A stretch of 64,000 nt of DNA from Bradyrhizobium sp. Ash2021 (GTDB lineage: Bacteria; Pseudomonadota; Alphaproteobacteria; Rhizobiales; Xanthobacteraceae): NCBI RefSeq assembly GCF_031202265.1, contig NZ_CP100604.1, positions 6,616,501 through 6,680,500 on the forward strand, written 5' to 3'. Below the pieces are notes generated by a model. That model was not told where the DNA came from. It worked only from the letters and a program-made list of their open reading frames with translations, and searched no databases. Every line of letters starts with the position of its first letter. Position 1 is the stretch's first letter. The translations under genes were made by a program, and so were the position numbers. Of the stretch, positions 45,614-54,394 are shown in pieces.

Positions 45614-45998
45614 GCTGATTCCGACGATCTCGCCCGGGTGTACCGATTTGATCTCGCCCAGGATTCCGAGATGATCTCGCCCACCATTCCGATTTGATGC
45701 CGCCCGGGGCGCGAGGCGTTCTGGCTGTCTGGTTTCTGGCATCGGCAAAGCCGCGTGGTCAATCTTGAATCGCGGCTCGGCGGACTTGTTTTTCTGCTGC
45801 TTCTGCTGTGGGCATGTGGGCAACGCTCTTGCGTTGTCCAAGCGCAGCGGCATGTCCACAGCGCCACGGGCTCAGGCCTTTCGGCCGGGTTTACGGGTTC
45901 GTCGCAGGCTCTCCCCATTGAGATCGATCCGGTGGGCGTTATGGACCAGGCGGTCGAGGACGGCGTCGGCATAGGTCGGGTCACCGAACACCGCTGAA
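45613..45998 (-). mobile_element. IS21-family remnant: terminal repeats and IstB C-terminus
   Basis: On the minus strand a frame ending at 45872 reads [20 protein letters not shown] then [19 protein letters not shown], the C-terminus of the IstB helper ATPase. Downstream, 45617-45705 holds about four repeats of a 24-base unit built on TCCGATTTGATCTCGCCC, the multiple terminal repeats typical of IS21. Homology ends near 45998, so the istA gene and most of istB are missing. The element is dead. Confidence 0.8.
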
Positions 45999-46307
45999 TC
46001 CTACAATTCTTGATCGGACCGTAACTCACATCACGGTTATCCGCTTTGCTCCAAGAGCCGCCTGTACCCGGCGTCCGCGCCCCTTGGTACACGCTGAACT
46101 ACGCTTCATTGCGGAAAACGCGAAACAATCCTTCCCAAACCAGCGATCAAGTGAGTCAAACGATGAATCAGCCCATGAGCGGTAAGGGTCGACCGCCGAG
46201 AGGTCGATCAGCGAGTAGGTCGAACACCGCCTGCACTTCACCTCGAGGTCCCGGCATAGGCCTTGCCATCCGGCCCAAGTCGGACCATCTTACTTTTGTC
46301 TTACCGA
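45999..46307. other. region between IS21 remnant and vapBC, nothing recognised
   Basis: About 300 bases with no intact gene. A minus-strand frame beginning near 46241 has several Cys and Trp residues but no known family and no good start. The promoter of vapBC must lie at the right end. Confidence 0.35.
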
Positions 46308-46319
46308 ATGAAAGCCGCG

Positions 46320-46601
46320 ATGTCCGCCAAGCAAAAACTGACCACTACCGTCTCGACCAAGGGCCAGGTGATATTGCCCAAGGCGATCCGGGAACGGCTG
46401 CACTGGCCCGCCGGAACGGAACTGGTGGTGGAGGATACCCCCGAGGGCGTATTGCTGAAGACGAAGCCCGCCTTTGCGCCCACCCGGCCGAAAGACGTAT
46501 TTGGCTCCCTACCCTATAAGGGGCCGGCGAAGTCGATCGCGGATATGGAGGCGGGGATCGCCGCCGAGGCGAAACGGCGGCATGCTCGCAATCGATACTA
46601 A
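46320..46601 (+). CDS. vapB: AbrB/MazE-fold antitoxin, VapB-type
   Basis: The 93-residue protein has the swapped-hairpin AbrB domain: TTTVSTKGQVILPKAIRERL and TELVVEDTPEGVLLKTK, followed by a C-terminal toxin-neutralising tail (VFGSLPYKGPAKSIADMEAG). Antitoxins of this type bind their own promoter. Starts at 46308 or 46320 are both possible. The toxin gene overlaps its last 20 bases, so the pair is a complete type II toxin-antitoxin operon. Confidence 0.92.
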   Translation: MSAKQKLTTTVSTKGQVILPKAIRERLHWPAGTELVVEDTPEGVLLKTKPAFAPTRPKDVFGSLPYKGPAKSIADMEAGIAAEAKRRHARNRY

Positions 46602-46971
46602 ACTCATCGTCCGCTATCTGGTGGGCGACGATCCCGGACAGGCTGCCCGGGCGCGCAGGCTGATCGACAGCAATGACGTCTTCGTCCGCACCACAGTCCT
46701 GCTAGAGACCGAGTGGGTGCTGCGGAGCGTCTATCGGTTTTCCGCTGCCCAGTGCGCCAAGGCCCTCTCCGATTTCGCGGGGCTGCCGCGCGCGAGTCTG
46801 GAAGATGCTACCGCCGCGGCGAAGGCGCTGGGCTGGATGCGGCAGGGCGTGGACTTTGCGGATGGTCTGCATCTGGCCAAAGCGGAAGGCTGTGAGGCCT
46901 TCATCAGCTTCGACCAGGATTTCGCCAAGGCCGCCAACGCCCTTGGCGGCATCAAGGTGCGGACGCCCTAA
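46582..46971 (+). CDS. vapC: PIN-domain ribonuclease toxin, VapC-type
   Basis: The 129-residue PIN protein opens LAIDTKLIVRYLVGDDPGQA with the first acidic residue, has LLETEWVLRSVYR for the second, and DFADGLHLAKAEGCEAFISF with FDQDFAK for the last acids of the Mg-binding site. All four catalytic acids appear intact. It overlaps the antitoxin gene by 20 bases. VapC toxins cleave tRNA or rRNA. The location next to IS remnants is typical for a stabilising module. Confidence 0.92.
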   Translation: MLAIDTKLIVRYLVGDDPGQAARARRLIDSNDVFVRTTVLLETEWVLRSVYRFSAAQCAKALSDFAGLPRASLEDATAAAKALGWMRQGVDFADGLHLAKAEGCEAFISFDQDFAKAANALGGIKVRTP

Positions 46972-47179
46972 CACCGAGCGCGCAGAGCGCACGTAAGATC
47001 GCCGTCATGGAGCCGCCTATGCGCACCCGCCGCTCCTCGACCAGCTTGAGGTGATAATCGGCTCGGTGGAGAACGCCCGCAAGAAAGACCCTAAAGGCTA
47101 TAAGAAGAAACGACTATCCGGAACATCGTGTTGAAACCTGAGCAAATTGGTCTGTCCAAGTCGTAAGCAGCGAAGCAGT
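46972..47179. other. short gap between vapC and the IS5-type element
   Basis: No gene is visible. The sequence includes a short frame reading IGSVENARKKDPKGYKKK, which could be a gene remnant. The left copy of the target duplication lies at its end. Confidence 0.3.
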
Positions 47180-47185
47180 TAACTC

Positions 47186-48706
47186 GTCGTCCGTGAAGAA
47201 TTCCCAAGTCGTTGATTTAGAATCTGGAAATGGCAGGCTGGGGCAACCGAGTTTGCCGGGAATCGGGTGTGCGGAAGGGGATTCCTTGCAAATTTGATTT
47301 GTGATTCACTCGCCTTTGGATGTTTTGGCGGGGGACCAGATGCGACCACCGGAACGGCGGGAGACGGGAGAGCAGGATCTGTTTCGCTCCCGGCTCGATC
47401 AGATCATCGACCTGAAGCATCCGCTGGTGGCGCTGGGGCGCACGGTGGATTGGGAGTTCCTGGAACGGGAGTTCGGGGCGGTCTACACGGATGATCCCGG
47501 CCGCCCGCCACTGCCGACGCGATTGATGGCGGGGCTGGCGATCCTCAAGCACACCTACGACCTGTCCGACGAGGTGCTGTGCGAGCGCTGGGTCGAGAAC
47601 CCCTATTACCAGTTCTTCTGCGGCGAGGAGTTCTTCCAGCACCGGCTGGTGTTCGATCGCTCGTCGCTGACGCGCTGGCGCAACCGGATGGGCGAGGAGC
47701 GGCTGCAGGCATTGCTGCAGGAGAGCCTGTCGGTGGCCACCAGAACCAAGGCGATCAAGCCGTCCGAGTTGTCACGGGTGATCGTCGATACCACCGTGCA
47801 GCCCAAGAACGTGACGTTCCCCACCGACGCGAAGCTTCTGAACCGGGCGCGCGAGAAACTGGTGCGGCTGGCGCAGCGCCACGGGGTAGATTTGCGCCAG
47901 TCCTATGCGCGCCTGGGCAAGTTCGCCCTGATCCAGCATCAGCGCTATGCCCACGCCAAGCAGTTCAAGCGTGCCAACCGGATGCTCAAGAAGCTGCGCA
48001 CCTATCTCGGCCGCGTCATCCGCGACATCGGCCGCAAGATCGAGGGCAACAGCGGGCTCGAAGGGACGTTCGCACAGCTGCTATTGCTGGCGCGGCGCGT
48101 GCGCGAGCAGCAGCAACGTCAACGCGGACCGAAGGTCTATTCCCTGCATGCGCCGGAAGTCGAATGCATCGGCAAGGGCAAGGCCCATCGGCCTTACGAG
48201 TTCGGCGTCAAGGTCAGCGTTGCCACCACCCTCAAGCACTGCAAGGGCGGCCAGTTCGTCACCCATGTGAAGGCGCTGCCCGGCAATCCATATGATGGCC
48301 ACACCTTGGAAACCGTGATCCCGGACATGGAAGCGCTCGTCGGCAACACCATCGCGCGCATCCTCGCCGACAAGGGCTACCGCGGCCACAATGCGCCGCC
48401 CGATTACAAGTTCAGGGTCTTCATCTCGGGGCAAAAGCGAGGGGTGACGCCGCAGATCAAGCGCGAACTCCGCCGCAGGTCCGCCGTCGAGCCCGTCATC
48501 GGCCATCTCAAAGCCGAGCACCGCATGGGCCGCAACTATCTCTGGTTCCGGCGCGGCGACGCCAACAACGCCGTCCTCGCCGCCGTCGGCTACAACTTCC
48601 GCCGCCTGATCCGCTGGCTCAGGATTTTGTTGCGCCAAATCCTGGCCGCTCTCTTCGCCGCGCCGTCGACCAATCCAGCCTGAAATTAGGGTTCTTCACG
48701 GACGAC
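47186..48706. mobile_element. complete IS5-superfamily insertion sequence, 1521 bp
   Basis: Perfect 15-base terminal inverted repeats, GTCGTCCGTGAAGAA at 47186-47200 and its complement at 48692-48706, bound the element. The six bases TAACTC occur directly outside both ends (47180-47185 and 48707-48712) and look like a target duplication. The only gene is an intact transposase. Identical flanks and repeats suggest a recent insertion. Confidence 0.9.
47340..48683 (+). CDS. IS5-superfamily DDE transposase
   Basis: About 447 residues from MRPPERRETG. It carries the N-terminal DUF772-type region (PPLPTRLMAGLAILKHTYDL) and the DDE catalytic motifs RVIVDTTVQPKNVTF, RILADKGYRGHNAPP and RRRSAVEPVIGHLKAEHRMG. 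A start 39 bases upstream is also open. The frame is full length, so the enzyme is probably functional. Confidence 0.93.
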   Translation: MRPPERRETGEQDLFRSRLDQIIDLKHPLVALGRTVDWEFLEREFGAVYTDDPGRPPLPTRLMAGLAILKHTYDLSDEVLCERWVENPYYQFFCGEEFFQHRLVFDRSSLTRWRNRMGEERLQALLQESLSVATRTKAIKPSELSRVIVDTTVQPKNVTFPTDAKLLNRAREKLVRLAQRHGVDLRQSYARLGKFALIQHQRYAHAKQFKRANRMLKKLRTYLGRVIRDIGRKIEGNSGLEGTFAQLLLLARRVREQQQRQRGPKVYSLHAPEVECIGKGKAHRPYEFGVKVSVATTLKHCKGGQFVTHVKALPGNPYDGHTLETVIPDMEALVGNTIARILADKGYRGHNAPPDYKFRVFISGQKRGVTPQIKRELRRRSAVEPVIGHLKAEHRMGRNYLWFRRGDANNAVLAAVGYNFRRLIRWLRILLRQILAALFAAPSTNPA

Positions 48707-48801
48707 TAACTCCCAAGCCGCAAACCGCGCTGCGATTTACGCTCAGCACAGGTTTCGTCATCTGTTGGCAGGTTAAGCCACTCACGCCGGCATCAAGCGC
48801 C

Positions 48802-48963
48802 TTAGTTCTTTCTGGGCTGCGGTTCGTTCGCTACTTCCTCTGCCAGTAGCTTTAAAAGCTTCTCCTGCCGCGCGTCAGCTTTCGCTGCCGCCGCCTCCGA
48901 TGCAGCCACGAGACTGCGATAGAGCCTAAGGTTTTGCTGGCGAATGAAAAATTGATGTTCCAT
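48802..48963 (-). CDS. small hypothetical protein, 53 residues
   Basis: MEHQFFIRQQNLRLYRSLVA begins a short, highly charged helical protein ending ANEPQPRKN. A strong GAGGAGG lies eight bases before the start, which is the main reason to believe it. I know no function; short proteins of this kind with few hydrophobic residues are common in Bradyrhizobium. Confidence 0.65.
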   Translation of the reverse strand: MEHQFFIRQQNLRLYRSLVAASEAAAAKADARQEKLLKLLAEEVANEPQPRKN

Positions 48964-49102
48964 AGCTACCTCCTCTGAGGGCATGGACCGAAGGGCATCG
49001 TGCGCCTAAGAATGGGAAGTGTCGAAGAAGGCGGATTGAGAGCCGGAAGAACTTTGCTAAACAAAACTGCTCGTCGAAGCGAGCAGTTCGTTTCCATTAG
49101 CG

Positions 49103-49273
49103 TTGCGGATCTCTTTGCTGGCCGCCGCTCTGCTGGCCGCCCTGGTTTGGAATTTGCGTCTGTTGGCCAGGCGTCTGATTCGGGTTCTGGCCGGACTTGG
49201 CGGACTAATCGCCCTGTCGATTCTGCTGACTATACTTGTTGGGATCATTCTGTTTGTCATCACGTCTCCCTAA
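49103..49273 (+). CDS. possible small membrane protein, 56 residues
   Basis: A frame with a TTG start reads ISLLAAALLAALVWNLRLLA and ALSILLTILVGIILFVITSP, two hydrophobic helices separated by a basic loop, then stops. The amphipathic pattern with an RR-rich loop is typical of small double-spanning proteins. No good ribosome-binding site precedes the TTG, so the start is uncertain and this may be a remnant. Confidence 0.35.
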   Translation: MRISLLAAALLAALVWNLRLLARRLIRVLAGLGGLIALSILLTILVGIILFVITSP

Positions 49274-49482
49274 TGGTCGGGAAGATATGACAACCGAGCA
49301 TACGGGTGGTTCGTTCCGGCAAATCAAAAAGAAAGCCATTCAATTCAAATGTGGTAGACTTGCTAATTATCGCGATCTTCCTTCAGTTACCCCCCGTGCT
49401 GAGCGACACATCCGATTGAAGCTTCGAAACTCGGCGCCTGGTTTGAGTCACTCGAAGGAAGCGAGGGCGGATTCCCATTCGG

Positions 49483-49707
49483 TTACCGCGCGCTCTCGCT
49501 CATGGAGCGGAAATAATGTTCGGCGTGTTGGTAGGAATTCTCCGCCTCGACTTGATCGCCAGCTAGAGTTTGGGCACGAGCCAACGCGAGATACCGCTCA
49601 TAGTTGGTCCTCACGCTTTGGCGGTTTTTGGAACGCCCCTCCGCGGGAGGTGAGCGCTCCGCCCGTCTTCGCGACCGCGCAGCGGATCTGGATTGATTCA
49701 TAGTCAT
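49483..49707 (-). CDS. small DUF4167-like protein
   Basis: The 74-residue protein ends with RTNYERYLALARAQTLAGDQ and VEAENSYQHAEHYFRSMSES, the core of the alphaproteobacterial DUF4167 domain, preceded by a basic, Ser-rich tail. GAGGA lies before the start. Full-length members are several hundred residues; this is a short version with only the N-terminal core. Role unknown, though basic tails suggest RNA or DNA binding. Confidence 0.7.
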   Translation of the reverse strand: MTMNQSRSAARSRRRAERSPPAEGRSKNRQSVRTNYERYLALARAQTLAGDQVEAENSYQHAEHYFRSMSESAR

Positions 49708-50142
49708 GAATGTCCTCGAGCCGTCGCACACGGCTCGCTCCCTATATGGCAGTTGTAACGGTCACGCTGATTAACACAGCGATGCGGCAACGAACTTGCT
49801 CAGTTTTTTCAGCGTCAACCCGCAAGAGTTAGGTTTCGGTTTCCAACCGGGATTATCGCGGCGTTGCCTTAGTCGTACCGTCGATATGTGAGCGCGCTGT
49901 GCCTCGTGGCGGATCGCTGGCCGCATCGGCAACCTCAAGCGGGCGCTTGTCTTCGAAATCGCATTCACATCGGAACGGTCTGCGTAGCGGCAAAACGGTC
50001 GTCCGTGTGCGACTGGGATCGCCGCTTGATCAAGAGCACTGTGAGCATGCTAACCCACACTACTTAGGGGCGCAGGGTGGTGATTTCAAGTTGCGGCGTA
50101 ACGCAAAGCGGCGCCTCCAGGGGGCGGTGCTAGATTTTGTGG
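49708..50142. other. 435-base region without a gene
   Basis: Nothing recognisable on either strand. The sequence has lower GC than neighbouring genes and contains short remnants only. Confidence 0.4.
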
Positions 50143-50328
50143 CTATTGGTCAATTGCACCGGTAGTTCGCACAGCATTGCATGCTTCGAAGTGAGAGGCG
50201 ATTTCAGCTTCGGCCTCGTTCTCCCATTTTTCAGCTTCGGCGAGCCATATGAAACGTTTAGTCGGGTCGCTCACTGCGAGCTGGCGAAACTTAGCCTCTA
50301 ACTTGCGGCACTGCACAAGGTCTTTCAT
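50143..50328 (-). CDS. small hypothetical protein, 61 residues
   Basis: MKDLVQCRKLEAKFRQLAVS begins a helical, charged protein with KRFIWLAEAEKWENEAEAEI in the middle. GGAGGTGACA precedes the ATG, an excellent ribosome-binding site. I do not recognise a function. Similar short proteins with a W-rich helix are frequent in rhizobia. Confidence 0.7.
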   Translation of the reverse strand: MKDLVQCRKLEAKFRQLAVSDPTKRFIWLAEAEKWENEAEAEIASHFEACNAVRTTGAIDQ

Positions 50329-50625
50329 TGTCACCTCCTGGGAGATGCATTTTCCGAGACACATTAGGCCCGTCTTGACGACAAAGTCATTACGTTTCGG
50401 AGCTTATATCTTGCGTGCGTCATTGACGGCAATCCGGTTCAGTTTGCCACGTCAATTGAGATTCCCAAGCGCGCTGTCCAACGATCGCCATGAACGCCGG
50501 CGAGTTTGGCCGGCGAAACACCCGGACCACCGTGGCCTCCAGCACCAATATTGCCAAGAGAGCTCGCTCCAAGGTCGAAGCGGATTTTGCCACTTGGCTC
50601 ATGATGGCCAAGCTAGGCAGTTTCG

Positions 50626-51045
50626 ATGACCTTCCGCCAAACCCAGAACTTTCTGACCAACTATCGAGCCCGGCTCGAAACGATGAGCGAAGCCGAGTCC
50701 ACGGTGCTGGCCCTCCGCGAGGTCTACAGCGCTTATTACAGCGAGATGGGAGGCTTGGGCGCGGCGCCCGAACGGCAAGCCCGCAAACCGGAGACAGAGC
50801 GCAAGGTCGTGCGGTTGCCGAAGTCGCCTAGACCTCAGCCAGCTGGGGCTGCGCGCAATTCGTCCAGGTCAATGATCCGAAAATCCCTTTGCAGCCAACT
50901 CGGCGTAGCTCGGTCTACAGAATCCGCGATGTCGCTGGCGACTTGGTTATCTGATTTCGGGATCACCTCGCCGGCCTGTTCTGGCGGCGATAGCGGCTTC
51001 CGACGAAGCGATTTAAATCTACGATTTCGTTCGCGGCTGACTTAG
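50626..51045 (+). CDS. hypothetical protein, weak call
   Basis: MTFRQTQNFLTNYRARLETM and VLALREVYSAYYSEMGGLGA look protein-like for the first 75 residues, but the rest (Ser/Arg-rich) does not. A second frame from 50490 overlaps it and reads TNIAKRARSKVEADFATWLM, which is also plausible. The two may be pieces of one frameshifted gene, or two overlapping short genes. I give the longer one with low confidence. Confidence 0.3.
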   Translation: MTFRQTQNFLTNYRARLETMSEAESTVLALREVYSAYYSEMGGLGAAPERQARKPETERKVVRLPKSPRPQPAGAARNSSRSMIRKSLCSQLGVARSTESAMSLATWLSDFGITSPACSGGDSGFRRSDLNLRFRSRLT

Positions 51046-51085
51046 TCGGTCTATAAGTGTGGCTTCGAGGAACGAACCTACCTCG

Positions 51086-51988
51086 TCACTTTGCGTCCAC
51101 CACCGACAGGCTCGGCGAGCCGCCCTCCGTCTTCACGTTCACGGTGACTTCCATCCCGAGTTCTTCGTCGGCATCGCCCCAGTAGCTACCGGAGAGCGGA
51201 ATTGCTTGCTGAGGTGTTCTGGCGACCCCCACCCTGATGAGGTCGCGATTGCCGACGATCCCGTTCGTGGGATCGAATTCGACCCAGCCAGAGCCAGGGA
51301 CGTAGATTTGGCACCATGCGTGGGTCGAGCCTCCGCCCAGACGAACCGGCCCGTCGCGATCGGGCACGTAAACATACCCAGTAACGAAGCGCGCGGCAAA
51401 GCCCAATGAGCGCGCCCCTTCCATCATGAGCAAGGCGAAGTCTCTACATGTCCCTTGCTGGCTTTCGAGAGTTTCGCTCGGCGTTTGGGTTCCGCGGGAG
51501 GACCGCCGCTTGTATGAAAAGCCCTCCGCAATGGCTTCATTGAGCGTCATGAGCAGTTGTCCCGTCGGTCTGCTTACGTCCGTCGTGACGAATTTAGCCA
51601 GCCAGTCCTCCACTCCACTTCCGGGATGATGGCGGCGGATGTAGGCAGCCAGGTCGGGCAACTCGTCCTCCGCATAGGCGAAAGGGTGCGACCGCGCGTA
51701 ATCCTCGATCCGAAAATCAGGAGTGTTCTCCGGTGTATGTTCCAAGCGGATGACAGACTCGAACTTCAGAACCCGGGTACGCTCCGCAAAGTCGACCAGC
51801 GTCACGCAGTTTCCGAAAACGTCGTGGATCCAGCGAACCTCGGCAGGATCCGGCGTCACCGTAAGGCAGGAATCGAGCAGGTGCTGATCGAAGCTATCGC
51901 GGGGCCGGAACAGCATCTGATGCCGGCCCGGCATTACCGGCTTCTTGTACCGATACGTCGTCGTGTGATGGACGCTGAAAACAGTCAT
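51086..51988 (-). CDS. transglutaminase-like cysteine peptidase family protein
   Basis: The 300-residue protein has the N-terminal beta domain (YRYKKPVMPGRHQMLFRPRD) and a transglutaminase core with the catalytic triad: Cys in ESQQGTCRDFALLMMEGARS, His in GGGSTHAWCQIYVPGSGWV and Asp in VEFDPTNGIVGN. Members act as peptidases or amidases on unknown targets. The start at MTVFSVHHT matches relatives. A frameshifted fragment of a second protein of this family lies 170 bases to its right. Confidence 0.9.
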   Translation of the reverse strand: MTVFSVHHTTTYRYKKPVMPGRHQMLFRPRDSFDQHLLDSCLTVTPDPAEVRWIHDVFGNCVTLVDFAERTRVLKFESVIRLEHTPENTPDFRIEDYARSHPFAYAEDELPDLAAYIRRHHPGSGVEDWLAKFVTTDVSRPTGQLLMTLNEAIAEGFSYKRRSSRGTQTPSETLESQQGTCRDFALLMMEGARSLGFAARFVTGYVYVPDRDGPVRLGGGSTHAWCQIYVPGSGWVEFDPTNGIVGNRDLIRVGVARTPQQAIPLSGSYWGDADEELGMEVTVNVKTEGGSPSLSVVDAK

Positions 51989-52154
51989 AGCGGCAAAGGC
52001 CCAGTCCGTCATTCGACTCTAGCTTCCAAGAAGGCCACTTGCGAAGCCCATTTTTATCTATCCGATAAATCAGGTCTGGAAGTGCCGTGCGAAGTACTGG
52101 CGGTGTATCTGCCTACTCTTTTAGCGCCCGCCGGGGCCTTCGCCGAGTTCAAAA

Positions 52155-52260
52155 ATGGAGGCAACCTTGAAGATCCGGGCAGGCTACGACATCGCATTCA
52201 ACTGCTTTCAGGAAGTCCCGTGCTCCTGATGTTGAGCGTTCACCCTTCCCGGCAGCAGGC
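52155..52260 (+). pseudogene. transglutaminase-like family N-terminal fragment, frameshifted
   Basis: MEATLKIRAGYDIAFNCFQE leads into a stop, but the next frame continues LLMLSVHPSRQQ, the strand pattern that opens transglutaminase-like proteins. One base is lost or gained near 52219. Little else of the gene remains. It is the opposite strand to the intact neighbour, so it is not simply a duplicated end. Confidence 0.6.
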
Positions 52261-52835
52261 GAAAGCTCTTCACTCCTTGAATAGGTCGGCGCTGATGAGG
52301 ATGACCGGCTCGGACGAGGCAGGCATCGTAATCGAAAAACAACGCGCGTGTCTGTTACATGGTTTTGTTACATCTCGTTACGGCAGTTGCGGCCTTCTTA
52401 GGCACGATCATAAAGAGATGCCATCATAATCAGTGGCGCACGTTTTGTGGCAGCAACGCTGTCTTGAAGTCGCCTCGCGACTGCACCACGTTAGGGTCGT
52501 CGATGAGACGCGTAGGACTTACCGACATCACGGTAGGCAACTCGACGCGCCTCGGCGCATCGCAACGTTCGGCCACGTGACGCTGCGCGTCGCAACACAT
52601 CGCTACGCAACGCTTGAGCCGCTGGGGAAGCCCGGCGGCTCGCGCGCGTTAGCGCGGACGGCCCCCTCAATCGCCTGTGGCTCCGAGACGCCTATCGCAG
52701 CCAGCCGGAGGCTGAAACCGAGGAGATCTGACGACGAGGGCGCGAGCTAGTCCCGCGCCGCCCGACCCGCCGGTTCACGCCGGCGGGCCTTAATTCCGCG
52801 GGTGCAAATCGCCTTGAAGCCAGCGTCCAAGGGCC
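52261..52835. other. non-coding or decayed stretch
   Basis: About 570 bases without a credible gene. A GC-rich hairpin CCCGCCGG-TTCACG-CCGGCGGG lies at about 52768-52790 but has no T-run after it, so I do not call it a terminator. Confidence 0.35.
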
Positions 52836-53048
52836 TTGGACTTCATGGGGTCTTGGTCCTGGTGGGGTCTGGTCATCTTCTACGTCACCGATGTTGACGT
52901 ACTTTACGAACGCGCGCTCGCAGCAGGATACCAGGCGGCTACTGTGCCCCGCGATGCCGAATGGGGTGAGCGCTTCTTCCACCTGGTTGACCCCGACGGC
53001 CACGAACTCAGTTTCGCTCGGCCTTTGCTCCCGGTTTCCCTCCAATAG
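52836..53048 (+). pseudogene. VOC/glyoxalase family protein, C-terminal fragment
   Basis: The frame reads FYVTDVDVLYERALAAGYQA, AATVPRDAEWGERFFHLVDP and DGHELSFARPL, the second half of a glyoxalase-type VOC protein with its metal-binding glutamate (HELSFA). Residues before DVDVLYE are not convincing and no start fits, so it is a 5'-truncated remnant. Confidence 0.65.
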
Positions 53049-53130
53049 CAGCTCGAAGCGGCCTGCCATTCCGAGAGGCGCTGGGAGAGCGTATGGTGCT
53101 CCGATGATCCGCTGAACCTGGGAGGCAATC

Positions 53131-53883
53131 ATGCAGTTCAGGACAACCGGACTACTGTTGCTCGGCGCGATGGCACTTCCCGCCTCCGGGGCCGCACAAA
53201 CCACCACCGCTTCACCGGCAATTACACGAACAGTGATCGCCGCAACTAAACTGCCAACCGTTATAGACGCCCCGCTCCATTTCAAAGCGGTGAGCATCAC
53301 TCTTCAGCCGGACGAAAGGAGCAGCGTCTCGGCGGGCAACGGCATCCTCTACCAGATATCAGGATCGACCGAGGTCGCGCTCGATGGCGAGGCCAAAATG
53401 CTCAACGCCGGAGAGGGGTTGTTCATAGCCGGCGGAAAGACTGCGGCGCTAGCGGCGGGTCGCGGAGGGCCCTCGACTTTCCTCCACTTCCTCCTTGCTC
53501 CCGCTGGGGACTTGGGTCGGCCTGCCGAGACAGCACCTGCCGCCGTGAGAGAATTGTATCACACAGCGAATTCGATCCCCGACCTGAAGCCAGGTGGTTA
53601 TGATCTCAATCTCACGCGAGTCACCTTTCCAGCGCAGATGCCCTCCAACCCGCCACACCATCGGTCAGGCGCGGCTCTATACTTTGTTATTTCCGGAACC
53701 GGAGCGAACACGGTCGACGGTAAGACGGAATCAAGGGGACCGGGTTCCGTGATCTATGAACCGTACGCTCTCGTGCACCAATGGGGAAACCCAGGCAACG
53801 AGCCGTTGATATTCTTGGCCTTCAACATCAATCCGGAAGGTGTGGCGGCCGTGCTTCCGGGCGCACCAGCCAAGAAACAATAG
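53131..53883 (+). CDS. secreted cupin-domain protein
   Basis: The 250-residue protein has a signal peptide (LLLLGAMALPASGAAQTT) and two cupin-like halves. The second shows NPPHHRSGAALYFVISGTGA, where the histidines and later VIYEPYALVHQWGN would supply metal ligands. Cupin proteins include dioxygenases, isomerases and storage domains, so the activity is open. GGGAGG precedes the start at 53131. The protein is likely periplasmic. Confidence 0.85.
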   Translation: MQFRTTGLLLLGAMALPASGAAQTTTASPAITRTVIAATKLPTVIDAPLHFKAVSITLQPDERSSVSAGNGILYQISGSTEVALDGEAKMLNAGEGLFIAGGKTAALAAGRGGPSTFLHFLLAPAGDLGRPAETAPAAVRELYHTANSIPDLKPGGYDLNLTRVTFPAQMPSNPPHHRSGAALYFVISGTGANTVDGKTESRGPGSVIYEPYALVHQWGNPGNEPLIFLAFNINPEGVAAVLPGAPAKKQ

Positions 53884-53942
53884 CTAGTGGCGGCCCGGCT
53901 CCGGAGGACCGTTCGACTCCACATGAATTGGCGAATTGAATC

Positions 53943-54394
53943 ATGGTGGCAACGCACGATCGAACCGTCACCGTGTTCGGCGGAGCCGGCTTTCTCGGCC
54001 GCCGCATCGTTCGGCATCTGCGCTCTCACGGATTTCCTGTTCGGACCGCGTCAAGGCATCCGGATCGGGGGCACAGACTGTTTGGTCCCGATTTTCCGCA
54101 GCTTCAATCCGTAGGGGCCAACATTCACGACGAACGGTCAGTCGCGGATGCGCTTGCCGGCGCCTACGGCGTTGTTAATGCGGTTAGCCTTTACGTCGAG
54201 CACGGAGAGGAGACTTTTCATTCCGTTCACGTCGAGGCTGCCCAACGGGTAGCGGCTCAAGCACTCCGTGCCGGCGTCGATCGGCTCGTTCACATTTCAG
54301 GAATCGGCGCCGACGCCGCCTCACAATCACGCTACATCCGTAAGCGCGGCAAAGGCGAACTGGCGGTTCGGGCCGCCTTCGGCGATGCACTTTT
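53943..54394 (+). pseudogene. NAD-dependent epimerase (NDUFA9-like), truncated
   Basis: The N-terminal half is clear: TVTVFGGAGFLGRRIVRHLR (dinucleotide fold), VADALAGAYGVVNAVSLYVE and DRLVHISGIGADAASQSRYI with the active-site region. At about 54394, after AVRAAFGDAL, the sequence passes into the antisense side of a serine hydrolase gene and the epimerase C-terminus is missing. Relatives of about 300 residues are linked to complex I or quinone metabolism. Confidence 0.75.

Noticed and set aside
45617..45705. Array of short repeats that might be CRISPR-like
   Set aside because: The units are about 24 bases with no distinct spacers and lie at the end of an IstB remnant, as expected for IS21 terminal repeats. 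No cas gene is present.
52768..52790. GC-rich hairpin as a terminator
   Set aside because: It lacks a T-run on both strands and no intact gene ends beside it.
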